From Flavobacterium fluviatile (GTDB lineage Bacteria > Bacteroidota > Bacteroidia > Flavobacteriales > Flavobacteriaceae), in NCBI RefSeq assembly GCF_010645065.1, contig NZ_JAADZW010000011.1, forward strand, positions 89,409 through 153,408: 64,000 bases of DNA, given 5' to 3'. Position 1 is the stretch's first letter; the number at the start of each line of letters is the position of its first letter. The translations under genes were made by a program, and so were the position numbers. The notes beneath the pieces were generated by a model. It saw nothing but the letters and a program-made list of their open reading frames with translations, did not search any database and was not told the DNA's origin. Of the stretch, positions 1 through 7,534 are shown one piece after another.

Positions 1-1115
1 GTTACAATAAATTGATTGCGATAGAGATAAATATATACCAACTTCTGAATGTCTTTGTCGTAATGCAGCGTTCCATCGACATCAAAAATTCCATCGATCT
101 GTTTCTGTAACAGGCTTGTATTGAAACGTGTGTTTGGTTTGCTGCCAAAATCCAGGGACCCCAGTACACTTTCTCCATTTACATTGCTGTTGGAACGAAA
201 TGCTAATGTGAGTGAATCCATGAGCTCATAATGGGAAAAAGTAGTAGATCCATTCCATTTTACATAGCCCTTCCAATTGTTCATATTTCCTTTAAAAATA
301 ACAGGAACAGATCCGTCTATAAGATAAAAATAAGGAGGTAAAATTCTGACTTGGACGGATTGGAATAAAAAATCTATCCTAGTAGGATGAATCTTAAACT
401 CATTTCTTTTCAGAAGGGCTGTATCCAGCATTGTCACTAATAAAGGTGCAGTATGACTGCCTAGATATATCTTGTCTTTTGAAGCTCCGGCAAAATAATA
501 GGAACTATACTTTAGATCGACGTCGTTAACTTTTACGGCATTTCCGGGAAAACGGCGAACGAAATTGTTTCGATGATGTATGATGTCTTCTGATAACATA
601 AATAGCAGGGCAATAGTACTAATACTAAAAACAACAGTTATCGAAAAGGCACTGACCAGTGCAGCAGGTTTTGAAATAAAGTGCACTTTTGGCACTCTTA
701 CGGCCAGTATCAGTATACCTGCTGCGGCCAGCATCATGAAAACAAAATTAAAAATGAAATGTTCTTCCCATCCCATTTTTTCCAAAATTCCTCCACAGGA
801 ACAAGGGACAAATGGGCTATAATTTAAAATAATGAAAATATATGCGGTAAACATAATCATCAGGTACAACGCTCCAAAAAGCCCCGTAATTCTCCACCTT
901 TTTGAAACGATTAGCAATACAATGAATAATTCAAGCATAGGCACCATCCATGCAATATATCCGGCAAACGCACTTAATAAAGGTGACTGCCCCAATTGCA
1001 CACGGAAGTTCTCAAAGTCAAGCAGTTTGCTTATACCCGCGTATACAAAAAGCAAAATATAAAGTAGGCAGATTATGTCGACTATAGTATTTTTAAATGA
1101 TATTGATGTTTTCAT
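1..1115 (-). CDS. MauE/DoxX-family membrane protein with C-terminal extension (partial)
   Basis: An open frame runs from the ATG at 1115 to the left window edge with no stop (371 codons), so the gene is cut by the window. The N-terminal part has four hydrophobic segments and an early YAGISKLLDFE stretch typical of the MauE/DoxX redox-associated membrane family. A PCSCGG motif near residue 103 follows the third segment, as in MauE relatives that serve thiol or methylamine-dehydrogenase maturation. After about residue 170 there is a long soluble extension that I do not recognise; such extensions occur in Bacteroidota members. Upstream lies a duplicated promoter-like region and a decayed second copy of the 5' end. 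The substrate is unknown. The family call is fairly safe; the function is not. Confidence 0.7.
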   Translation of the reverse strand, partial: MKTSISFKNTIVDIICLLYILLFVYAGISKLLDFENFRVQLGQSPLLSAFAGYIAWMVPMLELFIVLLIVSKRWRITGLFGALYLMIMFTAYIFIILNYSPFVPCSCGGILEKMGWEEHFIFNFVFMMLAAAGILILAVRVPKVHFISKPAALVSAFSITVVFSISTIALLFMLSEDIIHHRNNFVRRFPGNAVKVNDVDLKYSSYYFAGASKDKIYLGSHTAPLLVTMLDTALLKRNEFKIHPTRIDFLFQSVQVRILPPYFYLIDGSVPVIFKGNMNNWKGYVKWNGSTTFSHYELMDSLTLAFRSNSNVNGESVLGSLDFGSKPNTRFNTSLLQKQIDGIFDVDGTLHYDKDIQKLVYIYLYRNQFIV

Positions 1116-1210
1116 GTTATTGCTTTTAACGTTTACAATGTTTCATAATGTGACTTAAGGCATATTGAATAGCCTAATAGATTTGTTTCTTTTATAATCT
1201 CCATTTTATA

Positions 1211-1296
1211 AGTGTTTTATATATCTAAATTAGAAAAACGCTGCCAAAGGATTGATGTAAAAAACGGTCCAAAATTTGTAAAAAACGATCCATTTT
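1211..1296. repeat. Upstream repeat, copy A, with two ACGrTCC words 21 bp apart
   Basis: This 86-bp stretch aligns without gaps to 1600-1685 and is about four fifths identical by eye. Both copies keep two AAACGrTCC words whose C residues lie exactly 21 bp apart (1265 and 1286 here), two helical turns. That arrangement suits a dimeric regulator such as an AraC- or LytTR-type protein. It lies about 100 bp upstream of the MauE-like gene on the minus strand, so it is probably an operator. The regulator is not known. Confidence 0.6.
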
Positions 1297-1300
1297 TTAC

Positions 1301-1534
1301 TTATAACGTTGTCCAAATTTTATTATAATGCAATTGAGAAATTACAATGTAAAGTTCTGTAAAACAAATTATCAAGTCTTGCCGAATCAGGAAAATCAGA
1401 TGCCAAAAACGGATTAAAATACCATTAGTTGCTATAGTTATATAGGAAACTTCAAAATCGAATGTTTTACTTATGGATGTATATCCAAATAGCAGAATAT
1501 AAATCCGGGCAAATCTGTAAATCATAATTGACAT
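1301..1534 (-). pseudogene. Truncated second copy of the MauE/DoxX gene 5' end
   Basis: A 77-residue reading frame starts with a segment matching the live gene next door: IYILLFGYTSISK-x2-DFE here against LYILLFVYAGISK-x2-DFE there, and later ELYIV against ELFIV at nearly the same spacing. The rest has diverged and it stops before the CxC region. It sits between two copies of the same upstream repeat. The simplest reading is a tandem duplication of promoter plus 5' coding sequence that has since decayed. It is unlikely to make a working protein. Confidence 0.5.
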
Positions 1535-1599
1535 GGCGTGAGGGCATACTAATTTACCCTAGCTTGTACTGCTAAAAATTGGCTAACGATCATATATTT

Positions 1600-1685
1600 A
1601 GTGTTTTGTAAAGCTAAATTAGAACAATATTGTAGAAGGATTGTTAACAAAAACGATCCAAAATTTGCAAAAAACGATCCATTTT
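1600..1685. repeat. Upstream repeat, copy B
   Basis: Partner of 1211-1296, of identical length, with the paired ACGATCC words at 1653-1659 and 1674-1680 (C to C 21 bp). The spacer between the two words (AAAATTTGyAAAAA) is nearly invariant between copies, while the flank is more diverged. This suggests that the paired words were under selection. It lies about 65 bp upstream of the decayed gene copy. Confidence 0.55.
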
Positions 1686-1936
1686 ATAGGCTCTCTAAAA
1701 AAGCTAAAACATATAAAAAGTCTAGCAAATACAGGCCTTATGGCGAAAAATCAATAGTTTTTTCCTTATGATACCTAAAATAGCCTTAGAATTATGGAGT
1801 ATAAAAAGCGTCGTAAATCTGAAAGGATGTTTAATATGATATCGATACTAAAAAATTAGGTGAACTTATAAAGAGGGAAGCTAACACAGAAACATTTGAT
1901 ATAACTAATTAAAAAAACGACTTTGGAGTTTTTTTC

Positions 1937-2068
1937 TGCCCCTGCAAGGGCAAGTGGTTTTGAGCTGCAGAAAGTATTTCAAGCAGCTCAGAACACAACT
2001 TGCCGTTGTCTGGTGACAACTTTTTAAGGAATGGTTTTATTTAAAAGGGCTTAATGCCCTTTTTTATT
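1937..2068 (+). ncRNA. Candidate structured RNA with intrinsic terminator
   Basis: Four hairpins follow one another. (1) TGCCC/GGGCA, 1937-1952. (2) A long imperfect stem, GCAAGT 1950-1955 with ACTTGC 1998-2003 and GAGCTGC 1962-1968 with GCAGCTC 1983-1989. (3) GTTGTC-tggt-GACAAC, 2005-2020. (4) AAAAGGGC-ttaat-GCCCTTTT, 2043-2063, followed by T residues, which looks like a rho-independent terminator. ACAAC at 1995-1999 can also pair with GTTGT at 2005-2009, so alternative folds exist. No open frame covers it. It may be a small RNA or a leader of the mobile element. I do not recognise the family. Confidence 0.45.
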
Positions 2069-2182
2069 ATAGTAGGTTATATGTACTTTATTTGAGGACT
2101 ATAAGTACTGTATGAATACAAGCAAAATTTTGATAAAGCTGGCTGAGATATGGTTATAATGGACTTATATAATTATTAAAGT

Positions 2183-2390
2183 ATGCAGGTAGACAAGTCC
2201 TCAGGTATTCTTGCATTCAAGCATTCAAGTATTTTAGTATTCAAGTGGGAAGGTATCCACTCAATCATGTATTTAAGTGTGCATGTATGCATGTATGCAG
2301 GGTTTCATTCCTGCCTGCAAGCCTGCACGCAGTCACGCAATCAAGCCTGCAAGTATTCATATAGGTCAGCACTTGTTCAGGCAGTGCAGT
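2183..2390. repeat. Degenerate 8-bp-periodic tandem array (about 26 units)
   Basis: From 2183 the sequence can be cut into 26 consecutive 8-bp units without a single gap. Typical units are ATTCAAGT, ATTCAAGC, ATGCATGT, AAGCCTGC and ACGCAGTC. By hand count, position 1 is A in about 19 of 26, position 4 is C in 20, position 5 is A in 20, position 7 is G in 20, and position 8 is a pyrimidine in 25. The reading frames across it look repetitive and not protein-like. It precedes the mobilization gene by about 440 bp. The role is unknown; an iteron-like or oriT-associated protein-binding array is possible. Confidence 0.75.
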
Positions 2391-2454
2391 ATTACCAATA
2401 AGAAAAAAGATATTTTTCCAAAAGAAACAGAAAAAAGGAAAAAAGAAAAAGAAA

Positions 2455-2580
2455 GCAATCTCAAAGGACGGGATGCAGACAGGCCAAAAGGAATCGGAAT
2501 AAGTCCCGAAGGGTGTCTTGTGAGGTACGAGCAAGGCATTATGCCGAAGTCTTTTTGCCAGACTGAAAGCCCCTCATAAC
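2455..2580. other. Noncoding G/C-richer block upstream of mobC-like gene; possible oriT region
   Basis: This block is richer in G and C than its flanks and holds short inverted repeats: GGCA-tta-TGCC at 2540-2550 and AGTCT...AGACT at about 2549-2566. It does not look coding. Its position just before a relaxosome-type gene fits an origin of transfer, but I see no recognised nick site. From here to 2833 the DNA is AT-rich with nothing further I can name. Confidence 0.25.
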
Positions 2581-2833
2581 TTTGTTTTCTTTTTTTATTT
2601 TTTTTAAGGAAAATATCAGGTAAAAAGAATCTAATGTATAATTGAATTTTATACGCAGTATCAATCTAGCGATAGTGTGAATTCTGGTGTATTATGTTGT
2701 GTATTTACTTGACCGCAGATAACATCTGTATATAGAAATAATATGCCAAATACCGCAAAAGACTTCCACATTTCAGTATTGATAATGATTATAGAATATA
2801 TTCGGTATTAAATAATTATTAGAAATTAGAGTC

Positions 2834-3265
2834 ATGGAAATTCAAGAAAAAAGGAATCCCCATAAAGGAGGAAGACACCCTAAAAAAGATCCTGCGATCC
2901 ACCGTTATTCCATCAGTCTTAATGAAGTAGAAAATGCCCGCTTTCTAACTCTTTTTGAAACTTCAGGTATGCATGTAATGGCGCACTTTATTAAAGTGTG
3001 TGTTTTTCAAAAAGTGATTAAAACAGTTAAGATTGATAAAGCAGCGATGGATTACTATATGCGCCTGACTACTTTATATGGCCAGTTTAGAGCTGTTGGT
3101 GTAAATTACAATCAGCTAGTGAAGATTTTCTACCGTAATTTTTCCGAAAAACAAGCTTCTGCACACCTTTACAAATTGGAAAAGCAGACAATCGAATTAT
3201 CTGTTTTGTCGAAAAAGATTATAGAGCTCACACAAGAATTTGAAATAAACTATCTCAAAAAATAG
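2834..3265 (+). CDS. MobC/BmgB-like relaxosome accessory (mobilization) protein
   Basis: A 143-residue basic protein. It begins with a polar segment (KGGRHPKKDP) and a stretch that fits a ribbon-helix-helix fold (HRYSISLNEVENARF). It carries the GVNYNQLVK motif near residues 95-103, the hallmark of MobC-type proteins, then a helical C-terminus. Such proteins bind oriT and help a relaxase load. In related Bacteroidota elements a relaxase gene normally follows at once; here about 280 bp of noncoding AT-rich DNA follows instead. So this is either a remnant or an element that relies on a helper. The gene starts with ATG 12 bp after an in-frame AT-rich leader with no clear ribosome-binding site, which is normal for the group. 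Confidence 0.75.
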   Translation: MEIQEKRNPHKGGRHPKKDPAIHRYSISLNEVENARFLTLFETSGMHVMAHFIKVCVFQKVIKTVKIDKAAMDYYMRLTTLYGQFRAVGVNYNQLVKIFYRNFSEKQASAHLYKLEKQTIELSVLSKKIIELTQEFEINYLKK

Positions 3266-3542
3266 AACTTCGAATGTTTGTTGTTTTAATTATGCCAAAT
3301 GCAGTTATTATATTTCATCGAAAAGAAAAAGCAAATGTAATATCATAGTTTGAATTCTATTTTGGCGTTGTAACAAAGGGATAGTCAATTAAAGTAAAAC
3401 GTAACAGCCAATAGAAGCCAAAAAACTACATTCAGGATACTGGATAGATTAATTGTTTCTTACTACATTATTTTAGCTATATCAATTGGCTGATAAAGTT
3501 ATTATTACATAAAAAAAAGAAATCAAAACGATATATAGTGTT

Positions 3543-3815
3543 ATGGGAGAAATTTTAACTAAAGAAGATTTACGACAGTTTGGTTTGTTATTATTGGATA
3601 GCATGCGAACTATAATTCAAGAGAATAATGAAAAAAACCAATCGTCACAGTCTGAATGGATAAAAAGTAAAGCTGTCAGAAAGCTGCTTGATATTTCTGC
3701 AGGTTCGGTTCAAAATCTAAGAATGACACGGAAAGTCCGATTTAAAAAGGTTCTCGGCTCGTACTACTACAATAAGGAAGATCTGCTAAAACTTTTCAAA
3801 GATGAGTCAAATTAA
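3543..3815 (+). CDS. Excisionase/MerR-type helix-turn-helix protein
   Basis: A 90-residue protein with an N-terminal amphipathic segment and then a helix-turn-helix of the HTH_17/excisionase type from about residue 38 (SEWIKSKAVRKLLDISAGS, then VQNLR). It ends with a small wing, SYYYNKEDLLKLF. Proteins like this sit beside integrases in Bacteroidota mobilizable elements and act in excision or in regulation of transfer. It overlaps the next gene by 14 bp, so the two are translated together. Which of the two roles it plays cannot be told from sequence. Confidence 0.65.
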   Translation: MGEILTKEDLRQFGLLLLDSMRTIIQENNEKNQSSQSEWIKSKAVRKLLDISAGSVQNLRMTRKVRFKKVLGSYYYNKEDLLKLFKDESN

Positions 3816-4119
3816 TAATATAACCGAACACCAAGTCATAGATTGCTTATCTATTTATATGGAAGATCCGCAGCTCAACGTATGGCATTTGGCTATTTTA
3901 AATGCTATTTTAAGTTTGGGCTATAGGCAGGGAGAGAGGCAGAGAATTAAAGTCAGCCGCCGTAAGCTCATGTTATTGTCGCATATTAGTACACTTCCCA
4001 CTTATCATAAATATTTTAAACAGCTTCAGGATTTGGGCTATATTAAATATATGCCTTCTTATCATCCTGGTTATAGAAGTGAAGTTGAATTATATCAAGA
4101 GAGGTTATCTCAATTATGA
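3802..4119 (+). CDS. Winged-helix mobile-element protein
   Basis: A 105-residue protein that starts inside the end of the excisionase-like gene. It has a segment (LNVWHLAILNAILSLG, then KVSRRKLMLLSHISTLPTYHKYF and LQDLGYIKY) that reads as a winged helix: recognition helix around the TLPTYHKYFKQL stretch, then a wing. Small proteins of this sort are common in Bacteroidota integrative elements and are usually annotated only as regulators. The stop codon lies inside the right arm of a strong terminator hairpin. Partners and target are unknown. Confidence 0.6.
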   Translation: MSQINNITEHQVIDCLSIYMEDPQLNVWHLAILNAILSLGYRQGERQRIKVSRRKLMLLSHISTLPTYHKYFKQLQDLGYIKYMPSYHPGYRSEVELYQERLSQL

Positions 4120-4138
4120 GATAACCTCTTTCTTTTTT
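4098..4138 (+). terminator. Rho-independent terminator after the mobile-element genes
   Basis: AGAGGTTATCTCA (4100-4112), loop ATTA, then TGAGATAACCTCT (4117-4129) form a perfect 13-bp stem, followed by TTTCTTTTTT. The stop codon of the upstream gene lies in the right arm. The hairpin separates this transcript from the convergent integrase gene. Confidence 0.85.
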
Positions 4139-4165
4139 GTATTAAATTATTTTGGAGATTATAAT

Positions 4166-5476
4166 CTAAGAGGATGAAATATTATATTTCTCTCTAATTA
4201 TTTCTATTTCTTTCGCCAGTCTGCTCAGAGCAGTTAGATCTTCCTGTGATATTTCAGTTTTATCAGGGTTCAGTTTTTTATTCAGCAGTGTCATTTCCCG
4301 GCCTATAGTAGCCTGCTCGGTAATAGCGTAAGATTCCGTCTGTTTAACTGATGAATGTCCCAGCATCTCCTTTACTACATTGATTGGGACATTATTGTTT
4401 AATGTTACTGTGCTTCCAAAAGTTCTGCGTGCCATATGTGTATTGAGCGTGAATGGAAAACCGCACAATGCAGCAATTTCCTTGAGGTATTCATTCATTT
4501 TCTGATTTGAAGAAACCGGCAATACAGTTCCCCGCTTAAGACAGAGCGGATGATCTTTGTATTTTTCAAGAATTTCGATCGCCTTGGGAAGAAGCGGGAT
4601 TCTTGCCGTAGAATTTGTTTTCTGCCTCTCAGATAAAATCCACTGATTTCCGTCAACGCCATCTTTTATGTCAGCTTTTTGGAGCTGAAATGCATCAATA
4701 TAAGCAAGTCCTGTGTAGCACTGGAAAACAAAAATATCCCGCACGGTATTAAGCCGGTCAATCGAAAATTCGCGTCTTTCCAGTTCAGCCAATTCTTTTG
4801 CAGATATAGGCTTCTTTATGATTTTAGTTTTCTTTCCTTTAAAATTCTTAAATGGATCTTTGATAATGATTTCTTTATCTATGGCCCGTATTACAATTTT
4901 CTTGAAATTGGAAATGTATTTAAGTGTGGTATTATTTGCGCATTTCCTTACGGTACGGAGATAGAACTCAAAGTCTTTTATGAATTCAAAATTTAAATCT
5001 GCAAATTCAAAGTCACTAGTATTGTATTTGAATTTAATGAAAGCCGTTAGGTGATTTTTAGTAATATTGAATCTCTCTAATGTGGCTTCTGTATATCCGT
5101 TGCCAATTAGGGCTTTCAATTCATCATTGTGTTTTTGAAATTCTTCCAGCACCTTGGCTCTGGGTGTCATTCTTCCCATAACATGATCCATAATCTTTTG
5201 TGAAGTTATGGGTTTTCCGGTATACATAATTTCGGATTTGATTTCATGGATCTTCATAGCGAGTGAATCCAGAAAAAAGTTCAGGGATTTCGCGTCTTCT
5301 TTTGTACCTGTTGCTCTCTCGGTTTTCTGGTTCCAGCGCTCGCTGTCCCACTTCCGTCTTGTGGATGCTTCTTTCGGGATTCCGTCAACGGTTATCCTAA
5401 AATAAACGATTCTAATGTTACTCTCATTGCGGGCTGCTTTCAAAAAGAAAATTAGCCCAAAGCTGTTCTCTAGCAT
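4166..5476 (-). CDS. Tyrosine recombinase / integrase (IntDOT-like, phage integrase SAM-like domain)
   Basis: A 436-residue site-specific recombinase of the kind that moves Bacteroidota integrative elements. Residues 110-205 form the core-binding (SAM-like) domain. The catalytic domain follows: a beta-hairpin lysine in RQK (284-286), HMARR (His347, Arg350), GH (373-374) and the nucleophile Tyr383 nine residues later. The usual first arginine (TGLR) is replaced: the sequence reads TGLAY at 255-259. This is also seen in IntDOT and its relatives, so the enzyme may well be active. The gene points away from tRNA-Ser, which lies about 290 bp upstream, with a cluster of inverted repeats between them that could be binding sites. 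Confidence 0.9.
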   Translation of the reverse strand: MLENSFGLIFFLKAARNESNIRIVYFRITVDGIPKEASTRRKWDSERWNQKTERATGTKEDAKSLNFFLDSLAMKIHEIKSEIMYTGKPITSQKIMDHVMGRMTPRAKVLEEFQKHNDELKALIGNGYTEATLERFNITKNHLTAFIKFKYNTSDFEFADLNFEFIKDFEFYLRTVRKCANNTTLKYISNFKKIVIRAIDKEIIIKDPFKNFKGKKTKIIKKPISAKELAELERREFSIDRLNTVRDIFVFQCYTGLAYIDAFQLQKADIKDGVDGNQWILSERQKTNSTARIPLLPKAIEILEKYKDHPLCLKRGTVLPVSSNQKMNEYLKEIAALCGFPFTLNTHMARRTFGSTVTLNNNVPINVVKEMLGHSSVKQTESYAITEQATIGREMTLLNKKLNPDKTEISQEDLTALSRLAKEIEIIREKYNISSS

Positions 5477-5575
5477 AATTCAACTTATTAGATTAGTAAA
5501 TGTAGAATTATAACCTCATTTAAACAAGATGTAAACGTGCTTAACCCCTTTGATATCGCGACTTAAGATGAAATT

Positions 5576-5623
5576 TTGTGGCACATTTTCGAAATTTCCA
5601 AGTGTGCCACGAATGTGCCACAA
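5576..5623. promoter_or_regulatory. TGTGGCACA inverted/direct repeats; candidate integrase arm or att sites
   Basis: TTGTGGCACA (5576-5585) and its exact complement TGTGCCACAA (5614-5623) face each other, with a third TGTGCCAC at 5603-5610, 11 bp from the last. They lie between the integrase start and tRNA-Ser. Repeated short words at this place are what arm-type integrase sites or an autoregulatory operator look like. No second copy marking the other element end is visible in the window. Confidence 0.4.
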
Positions 5624-5669
5624 AGATTTTGTTCGATTTTATAAATATTGAAAAGTGGTATAAAAGAAA

Positions 5670-5701
5670 AAACCCTGCAAATCGTTGGATTTGCAGGGTT
5701 T
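5670..5701 (-). terminator. Terminator of tRNA-Ser
   Basis: AAACCCTGCAAATC (5670-5683), loop GTTG, then GATTTGCAGGGTTT (5688-5701) make a perfect 14-bp stem. Read on the minus strand it is followed by TTTTTTCTTTT, so it ends transcripts from tRNA-Ser. Because it still sits beside the tRNA, the mobile element did not insert between the two. Confidence 0.8.
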
Positions 5702-5768
5702 ACCGCTCTTTTTGGCCTTTTTTGAAAACTTTGAAAATCTTATTTTTCCTTTGTTTTCGGGCCTTCGC

Positions 5769-5852
5769 GGAGAAAGAGGGATTCGAACCCCCGGACCTGT
5801 TACAGTCAACAGTTTTCAAGACTGCCGCATTCGACCGCTCTGCCATTTCTCC
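5769..5852 (-). tRNA. tRNA-Ser (anticodon TGA)
   Basis: The minus-strand sequence folds as a class II tRNA of 84 nt. The acceptor stem pairs GGAGAAA with TTTCTCC. The anticodon stem pairs GCAGT with ACTGT around the loop CTTGAAA, giving anticodon TGA. A long variable arm follows, and the T arm has GGTTCGAAT. No CCA is encoded. Serine tRNAs often serve as integration targets, and an integrase gene lies next door. Confidence 0.93.
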
Positions 5853-6001
5853 AGTATGTTGCTCTCATTTGCTGATTGCGAGTGCAAATATAAGACGCTT
5901 TTTCGGTTCTCAAAACTTTTTTTCAAGTTTTTTTTAAACTTTTTTCGATCGATTTACAAATGTCTAATTATCAGTATTTATTAAAGTAGATTTTTAAAAA
6001 T

Positions 6002-6400
6002 TTATTCTAAATCATCCACAATAGGCGTCGGTTTCTTGTTTTCATCTACGGCAACAAACGAAAAAGTTCCGGAAACTACAGTTTCACGAAGTTCTGAATA
6101 CATCTGTTCCATGAAAATATCAACGTGAATTTTACAGCTTGTTCTTCCAACGCTGATTACTTTTGCTACTAGTTCAATTAAAGTGCCTGCCGGAATTGCT
6201 TTTTTAAAGTCAATCTGACCTGTTGAAATCGTTACTACCTTTTTTCGGCTGAAACGTGTGGCACAAATAAAAGCAACCTCATCCATGAGATGAAGGGCTG
6301 TTCCTCCAAATAATGTATCATAATGATTGGTAGTACTTGGAAAAACAGCTTTGAAGATACGAGTTTCAGACTTTATGATTCTTTCCTCTAAAGTGCCCAT
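6002..6400 (-). CDS. Acyl-CoA thioesterase (hotdog fold, YciA/BFIT type)
   Basis: A 132-residue single hotdog-domain protein that should hydrolyse acyl-CoA to free acid and CoA in the cytoplasm. The active-site region NHYDTLFGGTALHLMDEVAFICA (residues about 22-44) has the Asn/Asp and the GG-x5-MD motif of the acyl-CoA thioester hydrolase family. VTISTGQIDFKKAIPAG matches the second conserved block. It begins 1 bp after the stop of the ribB gene and is the last gene of the tpx-to-thioesterase run. Chain-length preference cannot be told. Confidence 0.85.
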   Translation of the reverse strand: MGTLEERIIKSETRIFKAVFPSTTNHYDTLFGGTALHLMDEVAFICATRFSRKKVVTISTGQIDFKKAIPAGTLIELVAKVISVGRTSCKIHVDIFMEQMYSELRETVVSGTFSFVAVDENKKPTPIVDDLE

Positions 6401-6401
6401 A

Positions 6402-7532
6402 TTAATAATTTACATATTCTGTAATTTCCAATCCGTAACCGATCATCCCCACACGTTTTGTCTGTTGGGTATTTGAAACTAATTTTATTTTTGAAATATC
6501 AAGATCGTGTAAAATCTGGGCTCCTATTCCGTAATCTTTTGTATCAATCACTACCTTTGGTGCTTTCATTGTTCCTTCTGCCTGTAAAGCTTTCAATTCT
6601 GAAATACGGTTTAAAAGATTAACCGCAGTCATATCCTGATTGATAAAAATAACAGCTCCTTTTCCGTCTTCGTTGATGATCTTAAACATATCATCTAATT
6701 GCTGATCTACATTGTTTGTTAAAGTACCCAATAAATCATTATTTACCTGAGATGAGTGGATACGGGTTAAAATAGACTCACCTAAATTCCATGTCCCTTT
6801 CGTTAGGGCAATATGTATTTGTTTATTGGTAGTTTGCTCGTAAGCTCTTAATCTGAATGTGCCAAAACGGGTTTCTATGTCGAAATCCTCTTTCTTAACA
6901 ATTAAGCTGTCGTGCTGCATTCTGTATGCTACCAAATCCTCAATAGAAACTAATTTTAAGTTGAATTTTTTAGCTACTTCCACCAATTGTGGCAAACGTG
7001 CCATTGTACCATCTTCATTCAGGATTTCACAAATTACTCCGGCAGGTTTAAATCCCGCAAGTCTTGCGAAATCAATAGCTGCTTCTGTATGACCTGTTCT
7101 TCTTAAAACTCCTCCCTGCTTAGCAATTAGAGGAAAAATATGTCCGGGACGTGCCAATTCGTGTGGTTTAGTATTTGGATCTATAAGCGATAATACTGTT
7201 TTTGAGCGGTCAGCAGCTGAAATTCCTGTGCTGACTCCTTTACCTTTCAAATCAACAGAAACAGTAAAAGCGGTTTCCATATGATCTGTGTTATTCGTTA
7301 CCATGGCACGTAAGTCGAGTTCCTTACAACGGCTTTCGGTTAGAGGAGTACAAATTAATCCGCGGCCGTGTGTAGCCATAAAGTTGATCATTTCCGGAGT
7401 CGTTTTTTCGGCTGCAGCCAAAAAATCACCTTCATTTTCGCGATCTTCATCATCGACTACAATTATTACCTTACCCTGACGAATATCCTCTATAGCTTCT
7501 TCAATGGTATTGAGTTGTATTTTTGTTGACAT
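6402..7532 (-). CDS. ribB: 3,4-dihydroxy-2-butanone-4-phosphate synthase fused to a degraded GTP cyclohydrolase II domain
   Basis: A 376-residue riboflavin-pathway enzyme. The N-terminal ~205 residues are RibB, with DDEDRENEGDF (27-37) and HGRGLIC. It converts ribulose 5-phosphate to 3,4-dihydroxy-2-butanone 4-phosphate. The C-terminal domain aligns with GTP cyclohydrolase II (HSSQVNNDLLGTL, and GYGLEI near the end). However, the three zinc-binding cysteines of real RibA (C-x10-C-x-C) are replaced by Gln, Asn and Val, so the second activity is probably lost. It lies 2 bp downstream of the LptF/G gene in one run. A separate RibA elsewhere in the genome would be needed. Confidence 0.88.
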   Translation of the reverse strand: MSTKIQLNTIEEAIEDIRQGKVIIVVDDEDRENEGDFLAAAEKTTPEMINFMATHGRGLICTPLTESRCKELDLRAMVTNNTDHMETAFTVSVDLKGKGVSTGISAADRSKTVLSLIDPNTKPHELARPGHIFPLIAKQGGVLRRTGHTEAAIDFARLAGFKPAGVICEILNEDGTMARLPQLVEVAKKFNLKLVSIEDLVAYRMQHDSLIVKKEDFDIETRFGTFRLRAYEQTTNKQIHIALTKGTWNLGESILTRIHSSQVNNDLLGTLTNNVDQQLDDMFKIINEDGKGAVIFINQDMTAVNLLNRISELKALQAEGTMKAPKVVIDTKDYGIGAQILHDLDISKIKLVSNTQQTKRVGMIGYGLEITEYVNY

Positions 7533-7534
7533 AA

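Noticed and set aside
580..1062. Two plus-strand reading frames of 80 and 76 residues
   Set aside because: They are shadows of the partial minus-strand MauE-like gene, which reads open for 371 codons to the window edge.
2183..2579. Several overlapping reading frames of 72-100 residues on both strands
   Set aside because: They run through the 8-bp-periodic array and show repetitive residues in each frame, an effect of the DNA period and not of coding selection.
5769..5790. tRNA 3' end as an att core duplicated at the other element end
   Set aside because: I found no second copy of the tRNA 3' end in 1-5600, so a direct-repeat pair cannot be claimed within this window.
5578..5984. Reading frames of 119 and 99 residues on the plus strand
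   Set aside because: They cross the tRNA-Ser gene and its terminator on the opposite strand.
6255..6270. TGTGGCACAA word inside the thioesterase gene as another integrase site
   Set aside because: A single copy within a conserved coding region is best explained by chance.
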